DNA of 64,000 bases, taken from NCBI RefSeq assembly GCF_008369915.1, contig NZ_VSRN01000001.1, positions 3,344,501 through 3,408,500 of the forward strand, read 5' to 3'. The notes under the pieces were generated by a model. That model saw only the letters and a list, made by a program, of their open reading frames with translations. It had not been told where the DNA came from and did not search any database. This document shows, piece after piece, positions 34,862 through 43,002 of the stretch. This DNA comes from Dyadobacter sp. UC 10. GTDB taxonomy: Bacteria > Bacteroidota > Bacteroidia > Cytophagales > Spirosomataceae. A program made the translations under genes and the position numbers. Each line of letters opens with the position of its first letter. Position 1 is the stretch's first letter.

Positions 34862-34875
34862 CGGGTACGTACCCG
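34862..34875. promoter_or_regulatory. LacI-family operator, site 2 (proximal to susC)
   Basis: Perfect palindrome CGGGTACGTACCCG, 32 bp before the susC start. It is identical to sites 1 and 3. Confidence 0.8.
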
Positions 34876-34973
34876 GCAATTTTAAAAGTGCTTCGGTTAA
34901 AGATTTTTATTTTAAAGAATGTAAAAAATATGGGTCAATGCACTGCGAAGAAATGCATTGATGAGGAGAATAT

Positions 34974-34987
34974 CGGGTACGTACCCG
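34974..34987. promoter_or_regulatory. LacI-family operator, site 3 (distal to susC)
   Basis: Perfect palindrome CGGGTACGTACCCG, 112 bp from site 2 and about 212 bp before the divergent sulfatase start. Two sites at this distance could allow DNA looping. Confidence 0.8.
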
Positions 34988-35199
34988 AAAGATATAAATG
35001 TGAATTTAATTTTCCAAAAGCATTATTTAAATTTTGTAAAAAATGTGAATGAAAGAATATAATAGTGAAAGGGTCAACATTTATTGGTAGTAACCGATCA
35101 GCTCGAAAGGCGTAGATTTATCAAACAAAAAGCCACACGGAACCTTAAAACAGAGATAATTTGATAAATTCCCTTTCATTCACAATCTGAGTATTCCTT

Positions 35200-36636
35200 A
35201 TGTTCCGAATCGTTTTAGCTTCCATTGCTTTTTTTATCATCTGTTTACTGACAGGATTTCAGGCGGCAACGCCGGTTGCTAAGTCGCCTAATATCGTACT
35301 CTTTTTTATCGATGATCTCGGTTATGGCGATCTGTCGGTGACGGGCGCACTCGGTTACAAAACTCCGAATTTGGACAAACTGGCTGCGGAAGGTACGCGA
35401 TTTACGAATTTTATGGCGGCCCAGGCCGTTTGCAGCGCATCCAGAGCAGCTTTGCTCACCGGATGTTACCCAAACAGGCTCGGGGTTTCGGGCGCATTTG
35501 GCCCTGCTTCAAAAGTGGGCCTGAATCCGAAAGAAGAGACAATTGCGGAACTTGTAAAGGCAAAGGGATATGCAACCGGTATTTTCGGGAAATGGCACCT
35601 GGGCAGCGAACAAGAATTTTTGCCCCTGCAGCAAGGTTTCGATGAGTATTTCGGGATTCCCTATTCACACGATATGTGGCCGCTGCATCCCTGGCAGGAA
35701 CGGGCAAAATACCCTCCGTTACACTGGATTGAAGGCAATAAACCGGGCAAAGAGATTAAAACACTGGATGATGCCAGTGAGCTGACACCCAGGATCACAG
35801 AGCGTGCCGTTTCTTTCATTCGTAAAAACAAAAACAAGCCGTTCTTCTTATATGTACCTCATCCGCTTCCTCACGTGCCGCTGGCAGCGTCGCCGCAGTT
35901 CAGGGGCAAATCTGAAAGAGGCATTTTCGGAGATGTTTTAATGGAGCTTGACTGGTCGGTAGGGGAGATTATGAAAGAACTGAAAAATCAGGGCATTGAC
36001 GGGAATACATTGGTCATTTTTACCAGTGACAATGGTCCCTGGCTAAATTATGGTGACCATGCGGGCTCATCGGGTGGGTTCCGTGAAGGGAAAGGAACTT
36101 CGTTTGAAGGAGGGCAGCGCGAACCCTGTATTATCCGATGGCCAGGTGTAGTGCCCGCGGGCCGCGTTTCCAACAAGCTGCTTTCCACGCTCGATGTTCT
36201 GCCTACCATTGCGCGGATTACAGGCGCCAGCCTGCCGAAAGAGAAGATCGATGGTATTGATTTTACGGATCTCTTAAAAGGCGACGATACCCGAACGCCC
36301 CGTGAGCAATTTCTATATTACTACCGGAAAAATAGCCTGGAAGCTGTCAGAAAGCATAATTGGAAATTAGTTTTCGAGCACCCCGGCCGGACATACGAAG
36401 GTTCGTTGCCAGGTAAAAATGGCCAGCCAGGCCCCAGTCCGGAAGACCATGTTTTTCCGAAGGCACTTTACGACCTTACGCGCGATCCCGGTGAAAGGTA
36501 TAATGTACTGGATCAGCACCCTGATGTCGTAACCGACCTGGAAAGGATAGCAGAAGCTGCACGGGAAGACCTGGGAGACGATCTGCAGCAGCGGACAGGA
36601 AAAAATGCAAGACCGGCAGGTCAGGTGATGCGTTAA
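35200..36636 (+). CDS. Sulfatase (arylsulfatase type), secreted, CSASR active site
   Basis: The 478-residue protein has a signal peptide (FIICLLTGFQA). It has the sulfatase fold landmarks: NIVLFFIDDLGYGD (metal aspartates), CSASR with the catalytic cysteine at residue 78 that is converted to formylglycine, GKWHLG, and FTSDNGPW. The signature has alanine instead of the more common proline at the third position (C-x-A-S-R), a variant also accepted by maturases. The likely substrate is a sulfated sugar made accessible by the neighbouring SusC/SusD system. It starts 369 bp from susC on the opposite strand and is followed by a second sulfatase, separated by 72 bp from the preferred start. Confidence 0.92.
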   Translation: MFRIVLASIAFFIICLLTGFQAATPVAKSPNIVLFFIDDLGYGDLSVTGALGYKTPNLDKLAAEGTRFTNFMAAQAVCSASRAALLTGCYPNRLGVSGAFGPASKVGLNPKEETIAELVKAKGYATGIFGKWHLGSEQEFLPLQQGFDEYFGIPYSHDMWPLHPWQERAKYPPLHWIEGNKPGKEIKTLDDASELTPRITERAVSFIRKNKNKPFFLYVPHPLPHVPLAASPQFRGKSERGIFGDVLMELDWSVGEIMKELKNQGIDGNTLVIFTSDNGPWLNYGDHAGSSGGFREGKGTSFEGGQREPCIIRWPGVVPAGRVSNKLLSTLDVLPTIARITGASLPKEKIDGIDFTDLLKGDDTRTPREQFLYYYRKNSLEAVRKHNWKLVFEHPGRTYEGSLPGKNGQPGPSPEDHVFPKALYDLTRDPGERYNVLDQHPDVVTDLERIAEAAREDLGDDLQQRTGKNARPAGQVMR

Positions 36637-36708
36637 GAACGTTTGTTAAGTATTACTACGGGCACAATGTCTTTTTCAATGAATACCAACGTGCTTTCAA
36701 AGGTTCCT

Positions 36709-38154
36709 ATGAAGATCAGATTTCTCTTCACGATATGTTCTGCTGGTTGCTTGCTGTCCCTGTTTTCGTCGGCACAGCCAGCTAAGCCTGCTCGTCCCAA
36801 TATTGTTTTTATACTCGCAGATGACCTGGGTTACGGAGATGTCGGTTTCAATGGGCAGAAAATAATTAAGACGCCGAATATTGATCGCCTGGCTGGCGAA
36901 GGGATGATTTTTTCACAGTTTTATGCGGGGACTTCGGTCTGCGCCCCTTCGCGGTCTTCTCTGCTCACGGGACAGCATACCGGTCACACTTACATCCGCG
37001 GAAACAAGGCGGTCGAACCGGAGGGACAGCACCCTATTCCCGACTCGGTTACCACGGTAGCGGAAATTTTAAAGAAGTCGGGTTATAAGACTGCGGCTTT
37101 TGGTAAATGGGGACTTGGGCCGGTCGGTTCCGAAGGGGAGCCTGGCAAACAGGGTTTTGACCTGTTTTACGGTTACAACTGCCAAAGCCTCGCACACCGG
37201 TACTATCCAAATCACCTTTGGGAAAATAACCGGAAAATCGTGCTGGAAGCTAACCAGAATCTGATGTATCAAAAGGAATACGCGCCGGACCTGATCCAAA
37301 AGCAGGCATTGCAATTTGTTGAAGAGCAGGATGGCCGTCAACCGTTTTTTCTGTTTCTGCCGTATATCCTGCCGCATGCCGAGCTTCTTGTTCCCGACGA
37401 CAGTATCTTCCAGCAATACAAAGGCAAGTTTGAAGAGAAATTTCATAAGGGAATTGATTATGGACGGAATGCGACAAAGGGCGGTTATGCTTCTCAGGAA
37501 TATCCCCGGGCCACATTTGCCGCAATGGTCGCCCGGCTGGATATATATGTAGGGCAGGTGTTGCAAAAGCTGAAAGAAAAAGGCCTGGACAAGAATACGC
37601 TGATCATTTTTACGAGTGACAACGGTCCGCATATTGAAGGAGGCGCCGATCCTAAATTTTTCAACAGCGGCGGCGGTTTCAGAGGAGTGAAGCGCGATTT
37701 ATATGAAGGGGGGATCCGGGAGCCTTTTGCTGCGCGCTGGCCCGGCGTGATTAAGCCGGGTTCAAAAAGTGATTATATCGGCGCTTTCTGGGATATATTG
37801 CCCACATTCGCTGAACTGGCCCAGGCGGCAACTCCGCGAGGTATTGACGGGATTTCTTTTACCGATGCATTAAAAGGAAGGCCGGGTCAGAAAAAGCACG
37901 GATACTTGTACTGGGAGTTTCATGAGCAAGGCGGCAAGCAGGCAGTCAGGCAGGGTAACTGGAAGGCGGTCAGGCTGAAAGCAGCGGGTAACCCCGACGC
38001 ATTGGTTGAGCTGTATGATCTTTCAAAAGATCCTGCGGAAACCACCAATCTCACCCCGCAATTTCCCGACAAAGCCAAAGAGCTCGGCCAGATCATGAAC
38101 CGCGCCCACGTAGCATCGACTGTGTTTCCTTTTGGGAGTTTGGCGACGAATTGA
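36709..38154 (+). CDS. Second sulfatase, secreted, CAPSR active site
   Basis: The 481-residue protein starts MKIRFLFTICSAGCLLSLFSS, a signal peptide. NIVFILADDLGYGD, CAPSR (catalytic cysteine 78), GKWGLG and FTSDNGPH are present. The frame is open from 36643, but the ATG at 36709 gives a proper signal peptide and has AAAGG just upstream. It is a paralogue of the previous gene with the same spacing of motifs, probably with a different sulfate position or sugar preference. Both need a formylglycine-generating enzyme or anaerobic maturase, which is not in this window. Confidence 0.92.
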   Translation: MKIRFLFTICSAGCLLSLFSSAQPAKPARPNIVFILADDLGYGDVGFNGQKIIKTPNIDRLAGEGMIFSQFYAGTSVCAPSRSSLLTGQHTGHTYIRGNKAVEPEGQHPIPDSVTTVAEILKKSGYKTAAFGKWGLGPVGSEGEPGKQGFDLFYGYNCQSLAHRYYPNHLWENNRKIVLEANQNLMYQKEYAPDLIQKQALQFVEEQDGRQPFFLFLPYILPHAELLVPDDSIFQQYKGKFEEKFHKGIDYGRNATKGGYASQEYPRATFAAMVARLDIYVGQVLQKLKEKGLDKNTLIIFTSDNGPHIEGGADPKFFNSGGGFRGVKRDLYEGGIREPFAARWPGVIKPGSKSDYIGAFWDILPTFAELAQAATPRGIDGISFTDALKGRPGQKKHGYLYWEFHEQGGKQAVRQGNWKAVRLKAAGNPDALVELYDLSKDPAETTNLTPQFPDKAKELGQIMNRAHVASTVFPFGSLATN

Positions 38155-38248
38155 AAAGAGCTGCCGCAGGATCATTTGGTCAATGAATTTTGGTTGGTTC
38201 TTTGTAAATCGAATGTCATAAATATTAACAAAAGCATCTGACAAACTT

Positions 38249-38443
38249 ATGAAAGACATCACACACACAACTTGGGCATCGGTAATTACCGCAGGATTGT
38301 CGGGAATCGGAGGCGGAGCGATGCTGGGCGGTTCATTGTTCGGCTTTTCCGGTGCCGTGACCGGCGGCCTGGTCGGCGCAATCGTTTGTGGCCTGGCTGA
38401 ACTTAATAGCGAAAAGCGGATCCATGGCGAGCAAAATGTGTAA
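38249..38443 (+). CDS. Small glycine-rich membrane protein, 64 residues
   Basis: The product has one long hydrophobic glycine-rich stretch (SGIGGGAMLGGSLFGFSGAVTGGLVGAIVCGLAE-like) that could form one or two tight membrane helices, with a charged C-terminal tail. The short hydrophobic type resembles uncharacterised small Bacteroidota proteins. A small hairpin terminator follows 5 bp after the stop. Function unknown. Confidence 0.55.
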   Translation: MKDITHTTWASVITAGLSGIGGGAMLGGSLFGFSGAVTGGLVGAIVCGLAELNSEKRIHGEQNV

Positions 38444-38448
38444 TACCG

Positions 38449-38468
38449 ATGGAAGTAACTCCATTTTT
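38449..38468 (+). terminator. Short terminator after the small membrane protein gene
   Basis: A 5-bp stem ATGGA/TCCAT with a six-base loop is followed by TTTTT. It argues against a gene starting at the same ATG. Confidence 0.55.
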
Positions 38469-38670
38469 CACTGCCTGCTGGACCGGTTTCGGCGGCATAG
38501 TGTATGTAGCGGTCCTGGTGGTTCAATGCCGAAGAGAGCAAATTAATTCCTTAGATTTCGGCGCTTCGTGCTTTCAATTCTTATCTCTTCTAAATGGTGC
38601 AAAGCAGATCATAGGTGTTTATCAATACTGCTATAAACTTCAATAATAAAGATCTCGAAACATCCGATTC

Positions 38671-39771
38671 ATGATTGACTTTCGCTTCAACTATCCTCTT
38701 TCTAAATCGCAGCACGACATTCTGACCGGAGTTTTTGCGGACGTTAACGCTGAAGAAGCGAATTTTCGAATGGCACCGGTAGGGGGAGCAGAGGACGATA
38801 GGGAAATTGCTGCAGGCTGGTTGTCACGGCCGGGCCACGAAATAAGCGCTGATAACACATACATTGCCGGAGGCGGGCATAATGCGATGACTTCTATATT
38901 GCTGGGTACCAGACTTTCTGGAAAAGTTATCGTAACTGACTCTATTACCTACAATGGATTTAAGGCATTAGCAGGGATGTTGAATGTAACCCTTGTTCCC
39001 TGTCCGTTTGATGATGAAGGGATGCTGCCGGATGCATTGGAGGGTATTTGTAGTCAGACTGATGTAAAGGCAGTCTATTTGATGCCGACCATTCATAATC
39101 CTTTATGCATTGTTATGCCTGAGAAACGGCGGTTGGAAATCGTCGAAGTGGCAAGAAAATTTGATTTAATACTTATCGACGACGATGCCTACGGTTTTCT
39201 GGAACCGCAGCAGCCACTAACCTTTGCCCATCTCGCGCCTGAGAGAAGTTTTTATATTTACAGCTTTGCAAAACCGCTGGCAGCCGGACTGAAATCCTCA
39301 TACATCGCGGCGCCTTCCAAATGGCATCATAACCTGGTTGAGGGGATACGTATTTCAAGCAGTGGCGCGTCCACGTTGATGACGAAACTGGTCGGTAAAC
39401 TAGTTGATAGCGGAGCCGCGGATCGTATTATTGAGGAGAAACGCGCAGAAGGTGCGTTGCGGCAAAAGATAGTAAGTGAAATTTTGGAAGGACAAACATA
39501 CATTTCTCACAAAAACAGTTTTCATCTTTGGATCCCGCTTGCGCCTGATATGAATGTAACTGCATTTGAAGGTGTGTTGAAAAACGCTGGCGTCGAGGTC
39601 GTCACGAGCCTGGCGTATCAGGTTGAAAAGGATTCAGGAAACAATGGTTTTCGGGTATCGCTGGGTAATGTAGAGAGCCATTCCCAGATCCGGACCGGAT
39701 TGGAAATTATCGCCGAAGCCCTGAGAAAACGCTATCCAATTAAATCAACCCCAATCCCGCCGCAAGCTTGA
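38671..39771 (+). CDS. PLP-dependent class I/II aminotransferase
   Basis: The 366-residue protein lacks a signal peptide and is cytoplasmic. It has the type I fold elements YIAGGGHNAM, MPTIHNPLC (normally N-P-t-G), LILIDDDAYGFL with the pyridine-binding aspartate, and YSFAKPLAAGLKSSYI with the PLP lysine. It resembles the aminotransferase domain of MocR-type regulators and 2-aminoadipate aminotransferases, but the DNA-binding N terminus is missing. The substrate is unknown. It overlaps the 3' end of the convergent response-regulator gene by 32 bp, which is unusual but clear in both frames. Confidence 0.85.
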   Translation: MIDFRFNYPLSKSQHDILTGVFADVNAEEANFRMAPVGGAEDDREIAAGWLSRPGHEISADNTYIAGGGHNAMTSILLGTRLSGKVIVTDSITYNGFKALAGMLNVTLVPCPFDDEGMLPDALEGICSQTDVKAVYLMPTIHNPLCIVMPEKRRLEIVEVARKFDLILIDDDAYGFLEPQQPLTFAHLAPERSFYIYSFAKPLAAGLKSSYIAAPSKWHHNLVEGIRISSSGASTLMTKLVGKLVDSGAADRIIEEKRAEGALRQKIVSEILEGQTYISHKNSFHLWIPLAPDMNVTAFEGVLKNAGVEVVTSLAYQVEKDSGNNGFRVSLGNVESHSQIRTGLEIIAEALRKRYPIKSTPIPPQA

Positions 39772-40357
39772 TCAAAGAGGCGGTGTTCGATACTTCAAAC
39801 TTCATTAACAGGTTCTGACGGTGCGTATTCACCGTGGTGACGCTGACGAAAAGTTGCTCGGCGATCTGCGGGTTGGTCAGGCCTTCGGCGATTAAAATCA
39901 AAACTTCTTTTTCCCGCCTTGTTAAAAAAGGGACCGTCTTGGGTGGTGCCGAAGAAGTGGCCTGATCAAAATTAACATTCATAAAATAACCGCCTGCCTG
40001 CACCTGCCTGATCGCTTCCAGGATATCTTCCTTTCCCGAACTCTTTATCAAATATCCCGATGCACCGTTCTGGATCATTCTCGAAACATAAGCCCGCTCA
40101 TTAAATGTGCTTAATGCGAGTGTTTTCACAGTAGGGAATTGCTCTTTGATTTTTTTGCAAAGGTCAATCCCGCTAATATCGGGCAGATTGATATCCAAAA
40201 AGGCAATATCTACCTCATTGTTTTTCAGGAATGAAATTGCATCGATCGCATTGGAGGCAGTTCCTGTTACTACAATACCTTCACAATCGGTAAGCAACGA
40301 TTTCAAACCTTCCAATACCAGCGGATGGTCGTCAACAATCAGGATCTTGATGCTCAT
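39740..40357 (-). CDS. NarL/FixJ-type response regulator
   Basis: The 205-residue protein has a receiver domain (ILIVDDHPLVLEGL, phosphoacceptor Asp55 in LDINLPD, lysine in IKSSGKEDI) and a C-terminal LuxR helix-turn-helix (LTRREKEVLILIAEGLTNPQIAEQLFVS). It is 21 bp downstream of the histidine kinase gene on the same strand, so the two form a two-component system. Target genes are unknown. The 14-bp inverted repeat in front of the kinase gene is a candidate site. Confidence 0.95.
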   Translation of the reverse strand: MSIKILIVDDHPLVLEGLKSLLTDCEGIVVTGTASNAIDAISFLKNNEVDIAFLDINLPDISGIDLCKKIKEQFPTVKTLALSTFNERAYVSRMIQNGASGYLIKSSGKEDILEAIRQVQAGGYFMNVNFDQATSSAPPKTVPFLTRREKEVLILIAEGLTNPQIAEQLFVSVTTVNTHRQNLLMKFEVSNTASLIKLAAGLGLI

Positions 40358-40378
40358 AATCAGAATTTGAAATTCATT

Positions 40379-42307
40379 TTACACTTCAATTTCAACAAGG
40401 ACCGAAGTGCCTTCCCCAGGCGCGGACTGAATATCAAGCCGGCCATTTAAATAATCTACCCTTGCCTGCACATTCCGTATTCCCGCTCCCTTGTTCTGTT
40501 CGAGCTTGCCCAGGTCAAATCCTTTACCATTATCCTCAACCGTGAGGCTTACGGTTCCCTCCACCCTGGTCAGCTGGATCTGCACTTCTGTCGCCTCAGC
40601 ATATTTAAGGACGTTATTTAAAAGCTCCTGAACAATGCGGTACAGCACGATCTCCACGGAAGAATCCAGCCGTTTTTCAAGTCCGAAATGCTGCATGGTC
40701 ACTTTTAAGGAGCCGGAAGTGCTGATACCGTCGCAAAAATCGGTCAATGCGTCGATCAACCCGAAACGGACAAGCGCTTCGGGCATCATACTGTGTGCAA
40801 CCCGGCGCATTTCACCGATCGCTCCATCGAGTTGGTTAAGTGCGCGGGTAAACGTCAGGGCGCTTTCCTCGGGCAGGATTACATTTCCTTTCACGGAATT
40901 AAGTGTTAATTTAATACCTGATAATAACCCGCCAAGACCGTCATGCAGGTCGCGGGCCACGCGGGTGCGTTCTTCTTCCTGGCCCTTCAAAATAGAGTTG
41001 GTAGCGACAAGCTGCTTTTCCTGTTGCAGCTGCATTACCTCCTTTTCAGCGATCCGTTTTCTAATCACAATGTTCCTGTAAATGAGCACAGCGATCACCA
41101 CGAGCACGAGCAGGCCGCCGGTAAGGCCGTATATTAGTGTATTGCGCGTCTGTTTTTCGTTTTCAAGAATGACGATCTGTTTCTCTTTCTGTGCAGTTTC
41201 ATATTTGGTGTCCAGCTCCTGAAGCTGTTTCTGAACGTCGGCGCCCTGAATAGAATCGTTGAGAAGCACATATTTCATCAGGTAATCATAAGCCAGTTTA
41301 TGTTTGTTTTGCCGGCTCAGGTCGGTTGCATAATCGTCATAGAGCTCGATCAGTTGGTCCGTCATTTTATTTTCCTCGGCGATCTTAAGTGCCTGTTCGG
41401 TGTATTGGGCCGATAGTTCGGGCTGGTCATTTTCTTCGGCTACATACATCAACGCCCGCAGTGATTCCATTTCCAGGAATACATTACCTGATTTTCTGGC
41501 CAGGCCAAGTCCCTTTTCGCCATACTCTCTGGCCTTATCCAGCTTTTTGAGCACCCGGTTAACCCGGCACAAGCCGATATAGGCCTGGCTCACAAATATT
41601 TCCGATCCTACATTCTGAGCGATCACAAGGCCCTCCTTGAAATTAATCTCACCCTCCTTGTATCGTTTCAGATTGAAGTAGGTGTTGCCAATGTTGGTGA
41701 TCAGATCAGCGAGTTGCAGACTGTCTTTCTGCTGCCGGGCCAGTGCCACTGCCTTTTGCTTATAGGTCAGCGATTTTTCGAAAAGGTTTGCGTGCTCGAA
41801 TGCCGACCCGATATTGACATACAGCCGCGGCAGATACTGCTTCGCCCCGATTTTTTCCAGGTTATCGGCCGATTGCTGATAATATTTGACGGCCTCTGTG
41901 AAATTGCCCAGATAGGTGTAGCTGGCGGCTATATTGGCCTGGCTCTTCGCAATATTCAGCTGGTTCTTCATTTCCTGCGCGATCACCAGACTTTCCTTAT
42001 TTAATGTCAGCGCCTCGTCAAACTTTCCTTTCAGATTGAGGATGTATGTATAATTTGTAATGAACTTGAAATTGCCGGTGGGATACCGCAGTTTTTTACT
42101 CAGGTCCCGTGCGCGCAGATAGTATTTACCCGCGCTGTCGAGGTTTTCATTTTCGTAGAACTGCCCGTATTCAATGTATGCGAGGACGAGATTGGTATCC
42201 TGTTTGCTGGATTGAATGCGTTTCAAAATCGCATTTTTATCACTGTTCTGCGCGGCTGCATCCAGGCATAGCAGGATGAAAAATGCTGCTTTTAAAACTG
42301 ATTTCAT
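40379..42307 (-). CDS. TPR-containing sensor histidine kinase (HisKA_3 type)
   Basis: The 642-residue protein has a signal-like N terminus (FFILLCLDAAAQ), then about six to seven TPR repeats in the periplasmic half (residues 25-360), one transmembrane helix (LIYGLTGGLLVLVVIAVLIY), a coiled coil, the HisKA_3 segment RVARDLHDGLGG with phosphoacceptor His455, and an HATPase domain (ELLNNVLKYA, DNGKGFD, GAGIRNVQARV). This is the layout of Bacteroidota NarX/DesK-like kinases with TPR sensors. The start at 42307 gives the signal sequence; a longer frame to 42349 is rejected. Confidence 0.93.
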   Translation of the reverse strand: MKSVLKAAFFILLCLDAAAQNSDKNAILKRIQSSKQDTNLVLAYIEYGQFYENENLDSAGKYYLRARDLSKKLRYPTGNFKFITNYTYILNLKGKFDEALTLNKESLVIAQEMKNQLNIAKSQANIAASYTYLGNFTEAVKYYQQSADNLEKIGAKQYLPRLYVNIGSAFEHANLFEKSLTYKQKAVALARQQKDSLQLADLITNIGNTYFNLKRYKEGEINFKEGLVIAQNVGSEIFVSQAYIGLCRVNRVLKKLDKAREYGEKGLGLARKSGNVFLEMESLRALMYVAEENDQPELSAQYTEQALKIAEENKMTDQLIELYDDYATDLSRQNKHKLAYDYLMKYVLLNDSIQGADVQKQLQELDTKYETAQKEKQIVILENEKQTRNTLIYGLTGGLLVLVVIAVLIYRNIVIRKRIAEKEVMQLQQEKQLVATNSILKGQEEERTRVARDLHDGLGGLLSGIKLTLNSVKGNVILPEESALTFTRALNQLDGAIGEMRRVAHSMMPEALVRFGLIDALTDFCDGISTSGSLKVTMQHFGLEKRLDSSVEIVLYRIVQELLNNVLKYAEATEVQIQLTRVEGTVSLTVEDNGKGFDLGKLEQNKGAGIRNVQARVDYLNGRLDIQSAPGEGTSVLVEIEV

Positions 42308-42376
42308 AAAGTGGCTTAGAGGGATTGAGCAGAAAATTTGTAAAGGCAAAATTCAGAAATAAAACGTTTCGGAAAT

Positions 42377-42421
42377 ATCCTCTAAAAGCATGATTTTTTA
42401 AATATCCTGCTTTTAGAGGAT
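42377..42421. repeat. Perfect 14-bp inverted repeat upstream of the kinase operon
   Basis: ATCCTCTAAAAGCA (42377-42390) and TGCTTTTAGAGGAT (42408-42421) are exact inverted copies separated by 17 bp. It lies 70 bp before the kinase start and 85 bp before the divergent lipoprotein gene. It could be a regulator site or an RNA hairpin; there is no clear T run next to the stem. Confidence 0.85.
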
Positions 42422-42505
42422 TGATTGACAAAAAGATGTGAGGCTACCTTTGTATTGTCGGGTAAAGGAAGTTTTCAGTTCCTTTTTCGACATATCTATT
42501 TAGCC

Positions 42506-42916
42506 ATGAAAAAGTTTTTTGTTTTATTGATCCCGGCCGGGTTGCTTTTCTCCTGTGTAAAAGAAGGAGAAAGCAAGCCGCCCGCTCCCGATCCGGGTGC
42601 GCAGATCGCCGGAAGCTACAAAGTGACCACTCTGGAAATTGACGGAAAAAGTGTGCTTTTGAACGACGCCGGCATCTGTTTCCAGCTTGACAGGTTTTCA
42701 TCCCAGATGGTGACGGGGACAATGAAGGTAACATTGGGCAAGGATCGCGAGCCTGATGAAATTTTGGGAACGATGCATTTGAGCAGTACCGGCAGCTCTG
42801 GCTTCGATCTGTATGAACATACCAGGAAAATTGGGAGCGTTGATAAAGCCAGGACGTTGCTTATTTCAGTGTTTTATAAAGGTCAGGCAATACAAATTGC
42901 TGCCCGCAAAGACTAG
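42506..42916 (+). CDS. Small lipoprotein, lipocalin-like
   Basis: The 136-residue protein starts MKKFFVLLIPAGLLFSC with the lipidated cysteine at residue 17, then a short proline-rich linker (EGESKPPAPDPG) and a domain of about 105 residues that opens IAGSYKVTTLEIDGKSV, a lipocalin-like start common in Bacteroidota lipoproteins. The frame is open from 42425, but the ATG at 42506 gives the lipoprotein signal. It is divergent from the kinase operon and shares the control region with the inverted repeat. Function unknown. Confidence 0.75.
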   Translation: MKKFFVLLIPAGLLFSCVKEGESKPPAPDPGAQIAGSYKVTTLEIDGKSVLLNDAGICFQLDRFSSQMVTGTMKVTLGKDREPDEILGTMHLSSTGSSGFDLYEHTRKIGSVDKARTLLISVFYKGQAIQIAARKD

Positions 42917-42973
42917 GTTTTGTATTTGGGAAGAGCGTAGGATTCAGTTTCAATTGGGATAGTTGTTAGTAAG

Positions 42974-43002
42974 TGCCGGAGATTTTTTCCGGCATTTATT
43001 TT
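42974..43002. terminator. Terminator between convergent lipoprotein and M23 peptidase genes
   Basis: TGCCGGA (42974-42980) pairs with TCCGGCA (42988-42994), followed by TTTATTTTT. The tail overlaps the stop codon of the M23 gene. Confidence 0.75.

Larger units (their letters stand above)
34831..35199. promoter_or_regulatory. Divergent control region between susC and the sulfatases
   Basis: This 369-bp AT-rich spacer holds both susC-side operators (34862-34875, 34974-34987), a 7-bp inverted repeat CAATGCA/TGCATTG (34936-34960, 11-bp spacer) between them, and the start region of the sulfatase gene at 35200. The right 200 bp are AT-rich, with TAATTTG-like boxes near 35155 that could serve the sulfatase promoter; no second palindrome is seen there. 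Confidence 0.7.

Noticed and set aside
38449..38646. 65-codon + strand frame after the small membrane protein gene
   Set aside because: Its ATG lies in a terminator stem, and the product has no plausible features.
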